Source of the DNA: Acidimicrobiales bacterium
GTDB lineage: Bacteria > Actinomycetota > Acidimicrobiia > Acidimicrobiales > CADCSY01
DNA: 33,749 bases
Assembly (NCBI GenBank): GCA_035512495.1
Contig: DATKDW010000049.1
Span: 1-33,749, forward strand
Reading direction: 5' to 3'
The translations under genes were made by a program, and so were the position numbers. This document shows, one piece after another, positions 27,049 to 33,749 of the stretch (position 1 is its first letter; every line of letters begins with the position of its first letter). The notes below the pieces were generated by a model. That model did not search any database, was not told the origin of the DNA, and was given only the letters and a program-made list of their open reading frames with translations.

Positions 27049-28011
27049 ATGGCACGGCAGCGGGATCCGGCTTCGCTCGTCGAGGCGTTGCGCGGCGGCG
27101 ACCGTGGGGCGCTGGCGCGGGCCCTGTCGGTGATCGAGCGTGGCGGACCCGATGCCCGCGAGGTGGGCCGCCTGGCGTTCCCCCACGGCGGACGGGCCTA
27201 CACCGTGGGCATCACCGGGGCGCCCGGATCCGGCAAGTCGACCCTGACCAGCGCGCTGATCACTGGCCTGCGGGCGGCGTCGGTGGAGGTGGCTGTGCTC
27301 GCCATCGACCCGTCGTCGCCCTTCACGGGTGGGGCCATCCTCGGCGACCGCGTCCGCATGCAGGACCACGCCCTCGACGACGGCGTCTTCATCCGGTCGA
27401 TGGCGACCCGGGGGCACCTCGGTGGCCTGGCCCTCGCCACGCCCCAGGCGGTGCGGGTCCTCGACGCCGCGGGCGCTCCCTGGGTGCTGCTCGAGACGGT
27501 CGGTGTGGGCCAGGTCGAGGTCGAGGTGGCCGGCGCCGCCGACACCACCGTGGTCGTGGTCAACCCGGGGTGGGGCGACGCTGTCCAGGCCAACAAGGCC
27601 GGGCTGCTCGAGGTGGCCGACGTCTTCGTCATCAACAAGGCCGACCGCGACGGCGTGGGCGAGACCCGGCGCGACCTCGAGTCGATGCTGGAGATGTCGC
27701 ACCACGAGGGGTGGCGCCCGCCGATCATCGCCACCGTCGCCGCCGCCGAGGACCGCGCGGGCGTCGACGAGCTGTGGCAGGCGGTGACCGACCACCGGGC
27801 GCACCTCGAGGCTTCCGGAGGTCTGCGCGCCCGCCGGGCCCGCCGCCTCGACGACGAGCTGCGGGCCATCGTCGTCCACCGCCTGGAGGAGGAGGCCCTC
27901 GCCCGCACCACCGGGTCAGACTTCGACCGCCTCCACGCCGCCGTGCTCGAGCGCCGGGTGGATCCCTACACCGCTGCCAACGAGCTCCTCGGCGAGATCG
28001 TCGCCGACTGA
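27049..28011 (+). CDS. meaB: MeaB/ArgK family GTPase, methylmalonyl-CoA mutase chaperone
   Basis: MeaB guards adenosylcobalamin loading and protects methylmalonyl-CoA mutase. The 320-residue protein has the P-loop GAPGSGKS (57-64), AIDPSSPFTGGAILGDRVRM, the ETVGVGQVEVEV switch segment, NKADRDG for guanine binding, and the helical C-terminal arm. These match the family well. The mutase subunits usually adjacent are not in the window, so it probably serves a mutase elsewhere. GTG 27046 is 3 bases upstream and in frame. The enoyl-CoA hydratase follows 61 bases later with its own -10 box. Confidence 0.95.
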   Translation: MARQRDPASLVEALRGGDRGALARALSVIERGGPDAREVGRLAFPHGGRAYTVGITGAPGSGKSTLTSALITGLRAASVEVAVLAIDPSSPFTGGAILGDRVRMQDHALDDGVFIRSMATRGHLGGLALATPQAVRVLDAAGAPWVLLETVGVGQVEVEVAGAADTTVVVVNPGWGDAVQANKAGLLEVADVFVINKADRDGVGETRRDLESMLEMSHHEGWRPPIIATVAAAEDRAGVDELWQAVTDHRAHLEASGGLRARRARRLDDELRAIVVHRLEEEALARTTGSDFDRLHAAVLERRVDPYTAANELLGEIVAD

Positions 28012-28058
28012 TGAGAGGCGACCGGCGCCACCGTTTCCGCCACATCGACGCGCGGGGT

Positions 28059-28064
28059 TAGGTT
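28059..28064 (+). promoter_or_regulatory. -10 box of the enoyl-CoA hydratase gene
   Basis: TAGGTT ends 8 nt before ATG 28073; no Shine-Dalgarno sequence intervenes. Confidence 0.5.
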
Positions 28065-28072
28065 CGTCGGCC

Positions 28073-28864
28073 ATGAGTGACGCTGCAGCGCAGGATCGGT
28101 TCGTGCGGGTGGAGCGGCGGGACGACGGTGTGGCCGTGGTCCGCCTCGACCGGCCCAAGGTCAACGCCCTCTCGATGGCCTTGCTCTCCCAGCTCCGGGA
28201 GGCAGCCGAGGACCTCACCGCCGACCCGCCCGGCGCGGTCGTGGTCACCGGCGGCGACCGGGCGTTCGCCGCCGGCGCCGACATCGCCGAGTTCGGGGGG
28301 CCCGAGGAGGCCCGCGAGATCGGCGGGCTGTTCCGCGACGCCCTCGGCGCGGTCGCCGCCATCCCCCGGTTCACCGTGGCGGCCATCACCGGCGTCGCCC
28401 TCGGCGGTGGCTGCGAGCTGGCCCTCGCCTGCGACTGGCGCGTCTGCGCCGACAGCGCCCGTCTCGGTCAGCCCGAGATCCTCCTCGGCATCATCCCCGG
28501 CGGGGGAGGGACCCAGCGCCTGCCGCGCCTGGTGGGCGCGGCGCGGGCCAAGGAGATCATCCTCACCGGTCGGATGGTCAAGGCCGACGAGGCGCTGCGC
28601 ATCGGCTTGGTCGACGAGCTGGTGCCCGCCGCCGAGGTGAACGAGCGGGCGCTGTCCAAGGCCTCGGAGCTGGCGTCGGGCGCCGTGGTCGCCCAGGGGC
28701 TGGCCAAGGCGGCGATCGACGAGGGCGTGGAGACGACCCTGGCCTGGGGCCTCGACCGCGAGCAGGAGCTCTTCACCAAGGTCTTCGAGACCGAGGACAG
28801 CCAGATCGGTGTCGCCTCGTTCCTCGAGCACGGTCCCGGCAAGGCCCGCTTCACCGGGAAGTAG
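28073..28864 (+). CDS. Enoyl-CoA hydratase/isomerase family protein
   Basis: Crotonase-fold proteins act on acyl-CoA thioesters. The 263-residue protein has AFAAGADIAEF (oxyanion hole), GGGCELALACDWRV with Glu115 and PEILLGIIPGGGGTQRL with Glu135; the 20-residue gap between the two glutamates equals that of Glu144 and Glu164 in rat enoyl-CoA hydratase, so hydration activity is likely. It then has the usual TGRMVKADEALRIGLVDELVP and a trimerisation helix. It stands next to meaB, consistent with fatty acid or branched-chain degradation leading to propionyl-CoA. It ends one base from the convergent patatin gene. Confidence 0.94.
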   Translation: MSDAAAQDRFVRVERRDDGVAVVRLDRPKVNALSMALLSQLREAAEDLTADPPGAVVVTGGDRAFAAGADIAEFGGPEEAREIGGLFRDALGAVAAIPRFTVAAITGVALGGGCELALACDWRVCADSARLGQPEILLGIIPGGGGTQRLPRLVGAARAKEIILTGRMVKADEALRIGLVDELVPAAEVNERALSKASELASGAVVAQGLAKAAIDEGVETTLAWGLDREQELFTKVFETEDSQIGVASFLEHGPGKARFTGK

Positions 28865-28865
28865 A

Positions 28866-29729
28866 TCAGCCAGCGAGCACCGGCCGGAGGCGATCGGCGG
28901 CGTCGGTCCCCTCGGCCAGGCCGATCTCCAGCGCCTCGACCCGACGGGTGGCGTCCATCAGCTGCATGGCTGCGGCCACGAAGCGCTCGCCCGGTTCCAG
29001 CACGTGCAGGGCAGTGCCGTCCAGGGTGAGGACGTCGACCTCACGGGCGAGGGCCCGCGCCGACTGCGCGGCCAGGCCGGTCGTGCCCACGCCCATGGGC
29101 CCGATGAAGAGGGCCGCACCGAGGCGATCACCAGCGACCACGTCGGCGTTGGAGCCGGACCACAGCCCGCCGTCGACGTAGCGGTCGTCGCCGACGGTGA
29201 TCGGCGGGAAGAGGCCGGGGACGGCGCAGGAGGCTGTGACCGCGGCGGCGAGCTCGACCCCGCTGGCCGCGGTCCACACCACCCGCTCGCCGGTGCCGAC
29301 CGACACGCCGGTGACCCTCAGGTCGCCCTCGGGCCAGTTGGCGGCTGGGAGGATCTTCCGGAAGCCGTCGAGCATCACCGCCTCGTCGGTGGCGGAGGCG
29401 CTCATGGCGAGCTCGCCCACCGCCCGGGCGGTGGGAGGGTCCATCAGCTCGACACCCGCCCAGCGCCGGAACACCTCGAGGGCGGCGGCGGGGTCACCGG
29501 GTTCGCCTCCCGCGAGGCGCAACCCGCCGGCGCGCTGCTCGGCGACGAGATCGTCGATCGAGCGGCCGTGGCGGAGGTTGGCGCCGATCACCGAGCCGGC
29601 CGACGTCCCCACGATCGTCCGGGCGCCGTCGGGGTCCCACCCCAGGGCGTCGGCCAGGCCGGCGAGCACACCGACCTCCCAGGCCACGCCGACCACGCCA
29701 CCACCACCGAGGACCAACCCGAGCTCCAT
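28866..29729 (-). CDS. Patatin-like phospholipase family protein
   Basis: The 287-residue protein has the patatin features: the glycine-rich oxyanion loop LGGGGVVGVAWEVG at the N-terminus, the nucleophile elbow GTSAGS with Ser43, and the DGG motif YVDGGLW with Asp186 completing the Ser-Asp dyad. The usual glycine-rich loop is followed by WEVGVLAGL, like bacterial RssA/YchK proteins. Lipid acyl hydrolase activity is expected; the substrate is unknown. No signal peptide. It lies 29 bases downstream of glgP on the same strand, but a -10 box stands just before its ATG. Confidence 0.92.
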   Translation of the reverse strand: MELGLVLGGGGVVGVAWEVGVLAGLADALGWDPDGARTIVGTSAGSVIGANLRHGRSIDDLVAEQRAGGLRLAGGEPGDPAAALEVFRRWAGVELMDPPTARAVGELAMSASATDEAVMLDGFRKILPAANWPEGDLRVTGVSVGTGERVVWTAASGVELAAAVTASCAVPGLFPPITVGDDRYVDGGLWSGSNADVVAGDRLGAALFIGPMGVGTTGLAAQSARALAREVDVLTLDGTALHVLEPGERFVAAAMQLMDATRRVEALEIGLAEGTDAADRLRPVLAG

Positions 29730-29735
29730 GACGGC

Positions 29736-29741
29736 ACCCTA
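29736..29741 (-). promoter_or_regulatory. -10 box of the patatin gene
   Basis: Minus-strand TAGGGT ends 6 nt before ATG 29729, in the 29-bp gap after glgP. Confidence 0.5.
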
Positions 29742-29758
29742 GGCCGGGTGCGTCACGC

Positions 29759-32284
29759 TCAGCCCCAGGCCACCCGTCCGAGCTCGACGGGGGTCACCAG
29801 GTCGGGGTGCGAGGGCACGATCCGCACCGTGAAGCCGTAGCGGCCGGACTGCTCGCAGGTGAAGGTGCCGGTGTAGCGGCGGTGGCCGTCGGGTGCCTTG
29901 CCCGACGCCACCATGGGGACGACCGCGGCACCGGTGAGCTCCTCGCTCTGGCCCACCGGTCCGTGCAGCAGCTGCACCTCGACGTCGTCTGGGCCGAGGT
30001 CGCTGAGCGAGACCAGGGCGGATACGGAGCGCTCGTAGCCGAGGTCGGTAGAGGCCTCGTCGGTGTCGACGGCGTCGACGTGCACGCCCTTCCAGGTGCT
30101 CGCGACTCGCTCCTTCCAGCCGGCGAGGGCGGTGGCGCGGGCGAAGCCATCGGACGCCAGGGCGTCGGCGCGGGCGGCGGTGGGCTCGTAGAGCTGTTGG
30201 ACGTAGTCGCGCACCATGCGGGCGGCGCTCACCTGGTGGCCGAGCGAGCTCAGGTTGGTCTTGACGCGCTGGACCCAGCGGCGGGGCACCGGACCCTGCG
30301 TCCGCTCGTAGAACATGGGGACGATCTGGTCCTCGAGGAGGGCGAAGAGGCTGTCGGCCTCGACCTGGTCGCGCTTGGCGAGGTCGGCGATGCCCTCGGC
30401 CGAGGAGATGGCCCACCCGTTCTCGCCGTCGAACATCTCGTCCCACCAGCCGTCGAGGATCGAGCAGTTGAGCGCCCCGTTGAGGGCGGCCTTCTCGCCG
30501 CTCGTGCCGCACGCCTCCTGGGGCCGGCGGGGGTTGTTGAGCCACACGTCGGCGCCCTGGTAGAGCTGGCGGGCCACGGCGATGTCGTAGTCATCGACGA
30601 AGACGATGCGGTGGCGGACCTCGGGGTCGGACGAGAAGGCGACGATCTGGCGGATCATCTCCTTGCCGAGCTCGTCGGCGGGGTGAGCCTTCCCGGCGAA
30701 GACGAGCTGCACGGGTCGCTCGGCCGACAGCAGCAGGGCCTTGAGGCGCTCGGGTTGGGAGAGCAGCAAGGTGGCCCGCTTGTAGGTGGCGAAGCGCCGG
30801 GCGAAGCAGACGGTGAGCGCCTTGGGGTCCAGGACCTGGTCGGCCCACGAGGCGTCGGCACCGAGGCCGCGCTGGCCGAGCGAGCTCCGGAGGTGGGCGC
30901 GGACGAAGGCCACGAGCCGCTCGCGGCCCTGGTCGCACACCCGCCAGACCTCGTCGTCGCCGGCCTCGTTGATGCGGGCCCACCGCTCGGGGTCGGCGTC
31001 GTGCCACTCGGGCAGCACGAACCGGCCGAGGAGGTCGTCCATCTCAGGCGACACCCACGTGCCGGCGTGGACGCCGTTGGTGACCGACGTGATCGGCACC
31101 TCGTCGACCGGGACCCCGGGCCACAGGGTGGCGAACATCGAGCGGCTGGTCTCGCCGTGGAGCTTGGATACCGCGTTGGAGCGCCCGGCCAGGCGCAATC
31201 CCATGACCGCCATGTTGAACGGGGCATCGGGGTCCTCGCCCGGCTCGTGGCCGAGGGCCATCATCTCGTCGGGGGTGATGCCGCACTCGTCGGCCCAGTC
31301 GCCGAAGTAGCGCTCCATCTCGGGCCGAGGGAACCGGTCGATGCCGGCGGGGACCGGGGTGTGGGTGGTGAAGACGGTGGCGGCACGGCTGGCCTCGAGG
31401 GCCTCGCCGAACGAGAGGCCGGCATCGACCACGAGGCGCCGGATCCGCTCGAAGCTGAGGAAGCCGGCGTGGCCCTCGTTGGTGTGGAACACCTGGGGGT
31501 CCTCGCCCACGGCCTCGAGGGCCCGCACGCCGCCGATGCCGAGGAGGATCTCCTGGCGGAGCCGGTGGACCTTGTCGCCGCCGTAGAGGCGGTCGGTGAC
31601 GATGCGCAGGTCGGGATCGTTCTCCTCCACGTCGGCATCGAGGAGGTAGAGGCGGATGCGGCCCACGTCGGCCCGCCACACTCGGGCGGACAGCGGGGTC
31701 CCGGCGAGGCTCACCTGGACGCGCACGTCGGGCAGCTCACGAACGGCCATGGCGAACGGATCGAGGCTGGGGTAGCGCTCCTGCTGCCAGCCGTCGGCGT
31801 TGAGTGACTGGCGGAAGTAGCCGTGGCGATAGAAGAGACCCACGCCGACGAGCGGGATGCCGAGGTCGCTCGCCGCCTTGAGGTGGTCGCCGGCGAGGAC
31901 ACCGAGGCCGCCGGAGTACTGGGGGAGCGCCTCGGCGATGCCGAACTCCGGGGAGAAGTAGGCGACGGAGCGCAGCGGGCTGGGGCCGGCGTCCTGGAAC
32001 CACCGGGGTCGCTCGACGTAGCGCTGCAGGTCCTCGTGCACCTCCCCGAGGAAGCGGGTGAAGGCCGGGTCGGCCTCGAGCTGGGCCAGGCGGTCGCGGC
32101 CCACGGTGGCCAGGAGGCGCACCGGGTCGTGGCGGCCCTCCTCCCACGCGTCGGGGTCGACCCACCGGAACAGGTCCCGGGTGCGCCCGTCCCACGCCCA
32201 GCGCAGGTTCATGGCCAGGTCTTCGAGTGCGCCGAGCGCCTCGGGCATCCGGGGGCGGACGGTGAAGCTGCGCAGGGCCTTCAT
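29759..32284 (-). CDS. glgP: Alpha-glucan phosphorylase
   Basis: GlgP releases glucose 1-phosphate from alpha-1,4-glucans and uses pyridoxal phosphate. The 841-residue protein belongs to the alpha-glucan phosphorylase group with an N-terminal DUF3417 domain (about 1-110, FTVRPRMPEALGALEDLAMNLRWAWDGR as landmark start: LAMNLRWAWDG). The catalytic region has VAYFSPEFGIAEALPQYSGGLGVLAGDHLK (landmark PQYSGGLGVLAGDHLK), NEGHAGFLS, FTTHTPVPAG, ITSVTNGVHAGTWV, FARRFATYKR, and the PLP loop EACGTSGEKAALNG with Lys598. ATG 32284 is favoured because TAACGT lies 7 nt upstream. It is divergent from glgE, as Rv1328 is from Rv1327c in mycobacteria. Confidence 0.96.
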   Translation of the reverse strand: MKALRSFTVRPRMPEALGALEDLAMNLRWAWDGRTRDLFRWVDPDAWEEGRHDPVRLLATVGRDRLAQLEADPAFTRFLGEVHEDLQRYVERPRWFQDAGPSPLRSVAYFSPEFGIAEALPQYSGGLGVLAGDHLKAASDLGIPLVGVGLFYRHGYFRQSLNADGWQQERYPSLDPFAMAVRELPDVRVQVSLAGTPLSARVWRADVGRIRLYLLDADVEENDPDLRIVTDRLYGGDKVHRLRQEILLGIGGVRALEAVGEDPQVFHTNEGHAGFLSFERIRRLVVDAGLSFGEALEASRAATVFTTHTPVPAGIDRFPRPEMERYFGDWADECGITPDEMMALGHEPGEDPDAPFNMAVMGLRLAGRSNAVSKLHGETSRSMFATLWPGVPVDEVPITSVTNGVHAGTWVSPEMDDLLGRFVLPEWHDADPERWARINEAGDDEVWRVCDQGRERLVAFVRAHLRSSLGQRGLGADASWADQVLDPKALTVCFARRFATYKRATLLLSQPERLKALLLSAERPVQLVFAGKAHPADELGKEMIRQIVAFSSDPEVRHRIVFVDDYDIAVARQLYQGADVWLNNPRRPQEACGTSGEKAALNGALNCSILDGWWDEMFDGENGWAISSAEGIADLAKRDQVEADSLFALLEDQIVPMFYERTQGPVPRRWVQRVKTNLSSLGHQVSAARMVRDYVQQLYEPTAARADALASDGFARATALAGWKERVASTWKGVHVDAVDTDEASTDLGYERSVSALVSLSDLGPDDVEVQLLHGPVGQSEELTGAAVVPMVASGKAPDGHRRYTGTFTCEQSGRYGFTVRIVPSHPDLVTPVELGRVAWG

Positions 32285-32291
32285 CGGGGCC

Positions 32292-32297
32292 ACGTTA
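32292..32297 (-). promoter_or_regulatory. -10 box of glgP
   Basis: Minus-strand TAACGT ends 7 nt before ATG 32284; TCGCTG at 32315-32320 (minus strand) could be a -35 box with a 17-nt spacer. GAGCCCG/CGGGCTC (32298-32304 and 32321-32327) form an inverted repeat over this promoter. Confidence 0.45.
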
Positions 32298-32389
32298 GAG
32301 CCCGACCGGGCGGTCAGCGACGGGCTCGTCGGGAGTGTGCTCGCGTGCCCGGATCGACGCTGGGGGTTTCATGCAGAGTCACGGCCTGG

Positions 32390-32395
32390 TAGGGC
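32390..32395 (+). promoter_or_regulatory. Possible -10 box of glgE
   Basis: TAGGGC ends 7 nt before GTG 32403. The final base departs from the consensus, so support is weaker than for the other boxes. Confidence 0.35.
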
Positions 32396-32402
32396 TGTAA
32401 GG

Positions 32403-33749
32403 GTGCTGCAGCGGATCGTGATCGACGACATCCGGCCGCGGACCCCATCGGGCGAGCACCCACCGAAGACCTCGGTGGGCGAACGCACCCTCGTGTCCGC
32501 CGACATCTTCAAGGACGGCCACGACGTCCTGGCCGCCCGCGTCCGGGTTGCCCCGCGGGCCAAGGGTCGCCCGCGCTGGGCCGCCACGCCGCTCGTCCCC
32601 GTGGGCAACGATCGCTGGGAGGCGGCGGTCACCATCGACGCCGTCGGTCCCCACCAGCTGGTGATCGACGCGTGGCAGGACCGCTTCGCCACGTGGCGGC
32701 GCGACCTGCAGACCAAGGCCGGCGCCAGGCAGGACGTCGGCACCGAGCTCGTCGAGGGCGTCGCGCTCCTCCAGCGGCTCGTCCCCCACGTGCCCCAGGT
32801 CCGTCGGGCGATGGTGGCCGACGCCGCCGAGTCGGTTGCCAACGGCACCTGCAGCCTCGAGGTCCGGCTCAACGCCGGTCTCGATGACGCCCTCGCCGCC
32901 GCCCTCGCCGGCGTTGCCCTCCCCGACGACGTCGTGTCCTCCCCGCCCCAGGTGCTCTGGGTCGACCGCCAGCGGGCCCGGTTCAGCAGCTGGTACGAGC
33001 TCTTCCCGCGCTCCGAGGGCGGCTTCACCGGCACCGCCAAGCGACTGCGGGCAGTCGCCGAGATGGGCTTCGACGTCCTCTACCTGCCGCCCATCCACCC
33101 GATCGGCCGAGCCTTCCGCAAGGGCCCGAACAACACCCTCTCCGCCGGCCCCGACGACATCGGGAGCCCGTGGGCGATCGGAGGCCCGGAGGGGGGTCAC
33201 ACCGAGATCCACCCCGACCTCGGGACCATCGAGGACCTCCGCGACCTCGTCGCCGAGGCTCGTGCCCACGGCATGGAGGTGGCGCTCGACTACGCCCTGC
33301 AGTGCTCGCCCGATCACCCCTGGGTCCGTGATCACCCGGAGTGGTTCCACCACCGGCCGGACGGCACGATCAAGTACGCCGAGAACCCGCCCAAGCGCTA
33401 CCAGGACATCTACAACGTCGACTTCGCCTGCGCCGACTGGCGCGGGCTGTGGCAGGCGCTGGCGGACGTGGTCCGCACGTGGGTGGAGCGCGGCGTACGG
33501 GTCTTCCGGGTCGACAACCCCCACACCAAGCCGCTGGCGTTCTGGGAGTGGGTCATCCCCGAGGTGCAGAAGACCCACCCCGACACCCTCTTTCTGGCCG
33601 AGGCATTCACCCGCCCGAAGATGATGGCCAAGCTGGCCGAGGTCGGATTCAGCCAGGGCTACACCTACTTCACGTGGCGGAACACCCGCGACGAGTTCGT
33701 CGAGTATCTGACCGAGCTCATCCAGGGGCCGACAGCGGACTACATGCGT
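32403..33749 (+). CDS. glgE: Alpha-1,4-glucan:maltose-1-phosphate maltosyltransferase (3' end beyond the window)
   Basis: GlgE adds maltose units from maltose 1-phosphate to alpha-glucan and belongs to glycoside hydrolase family GH13_3. The frame is open from GTG 32403 to the last base (449 codons present; the family is about 660-700 residues), so the C-terminal third is missing. The N-terminal beta domain is followed by SSWYELFPRS, the barrel motif FDVLYLPPIHPIGRAFRKGPNN, ALDYALQCSPDHPWV, and YAENPPKRYQDIYNVDF. The catalytic nucleophile is Asp371 in FRVDNPHTKP and the acid/base is Glu400 in FLAEAFT, 29 residues apart as in Streptomyces GlgE (D394/E423). Divergent from glgP with a 118-bp shared intergenic region. 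Confidence 0.95.
   Translation, partial: MLQRIVIDDIRPRTPSGEHPPKTSVGERTLVSADIFKDGHDVLAARVRVAPRAKGRPRWAATPLVPVGNDRWEAAVTIDAVGPHQLVIDAWQDRFATWRRDLQTKAGARQDVGTELVEGVALLQRLVPHVPQVRRAMVADAAESVANGTCSLEVRLNAGLDDALAAALAGVALPDDVVSSPPQVLWVDRQRARFSSWYELFPRSEGGFTGTAKRLRAVAEMGFDVLYLPPIHPIGRAFRKGPNNTLSAGPDDIGSPWAIGGPEGGHTEIHPDLGTIEDLRDLVAEARAHGMEVALDYALQCSPDHPWVRDHPEWFHHRPDGTIKYAENPPKRYQDIYNVDFACADWRGLWQALADVVRTWVERGVRVFRVDNPHTKPLAFWEWVIPEVQKTHPDTLFLAEAFTRPKMMAKLAEVGFSQGYTYFTWRNTRDEFVEYLTELIQGPTADYMR

Overview
The window is very GC-rich, with mostly G or C at third codon positions and many GTG starts. Genes are dense and read as a high-GC actinobacterium. Gene order matches the mycobacterial rho-rpmE-prfA-prmC-...-wecA-atp block (Rv1297 to Rv1311 in M. 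tuberculosis) and the divergent glgP/glgE pair (Rv1328/Rv1327c). The differences (glyA next to atp, no sua5, a conserved-looking unknown ORF between rpmE and prfA) suggest a deep actinobacterial lineage such as Acidimicrobiia. That placement is inference from synteny and protein style, not a database result.

Layout. 1-5.9 kb: the end of a rhomboid protease gene, then rho, rpmE, an unknown ORF, prfA and prmC, all on the plus strand (transcription termination, ribosome, translation release). 5.9-7.5 kb: a minus-strand thiolase-like gene, bounded by a palindromic hairpin at one end and a 26-bp perfect palindrome (TetR-type operator) at the other. 7.5-10 kb: glyA and a WecA/MraY-family phosphoglycosyl transferase. 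10-17.8 kb: a complete F1Fo ATP synthase operon (AtpZ/AtpI-like, AtpI-like, then B, E, F, H, A, G, D, C) with a recognisable promoter and a terminal hairpin. 17.8-20.8 kb: a 2H-phosphoesterase/GNAT fusion, a twin repeat, an SDR and class II fructose-bisphosphatase. 20.8-24.8 kb: an S9 peptidase, a zinc-ribbon protein, a C-terminal J-domain protein, a small membrane protein and an alpha/beta hydrolase. 24.8-29.7 kb: an MFS carrier with a small membrane protein, an NfuA-type Fe-S scaffold, MeaB, an enoyl-CoA hydratase and a patatin. 29.7-33.7 kb: alpha-glucan phosphorylase (GlgP) divergent from maltosyltransferase GlgE, which runs off the window.

Together this is mainly a housekeeping region: gene-expression machinery, energy conversion, one-carbon and cell-envelope precursors, and alpha-glucan turnover by the GlgE route. 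I see no transposase, integrase, phage, CRISPR, rRNA or tRNA gene. The less ordinary signals are non-coding: (i) a 34-bp sequence present twice in inverted orientation, 26 kb apart, behind two stop codons; (ii) a 14-bp-arm palindrome behind prmC; (iii) a 48-bp twin repeat with hairpin potential at 18.8 kb; (iv) a recurrent TANNNT box 6-10 nt before start codons that lack a Shine-Dalgarno sequence, pointing to widespread leaderless transcription. Protein-level oddities are an Asn/Gln/Gly-rich, prion-like insert in Rho, an ATP synthase b subunit with a signal-peptide-like start, a thiolase fold lacking its nucleophilic cysteine, and an MFS carrier with a soluble N-terminal extension. I did not find a convincing new multi-gene system.
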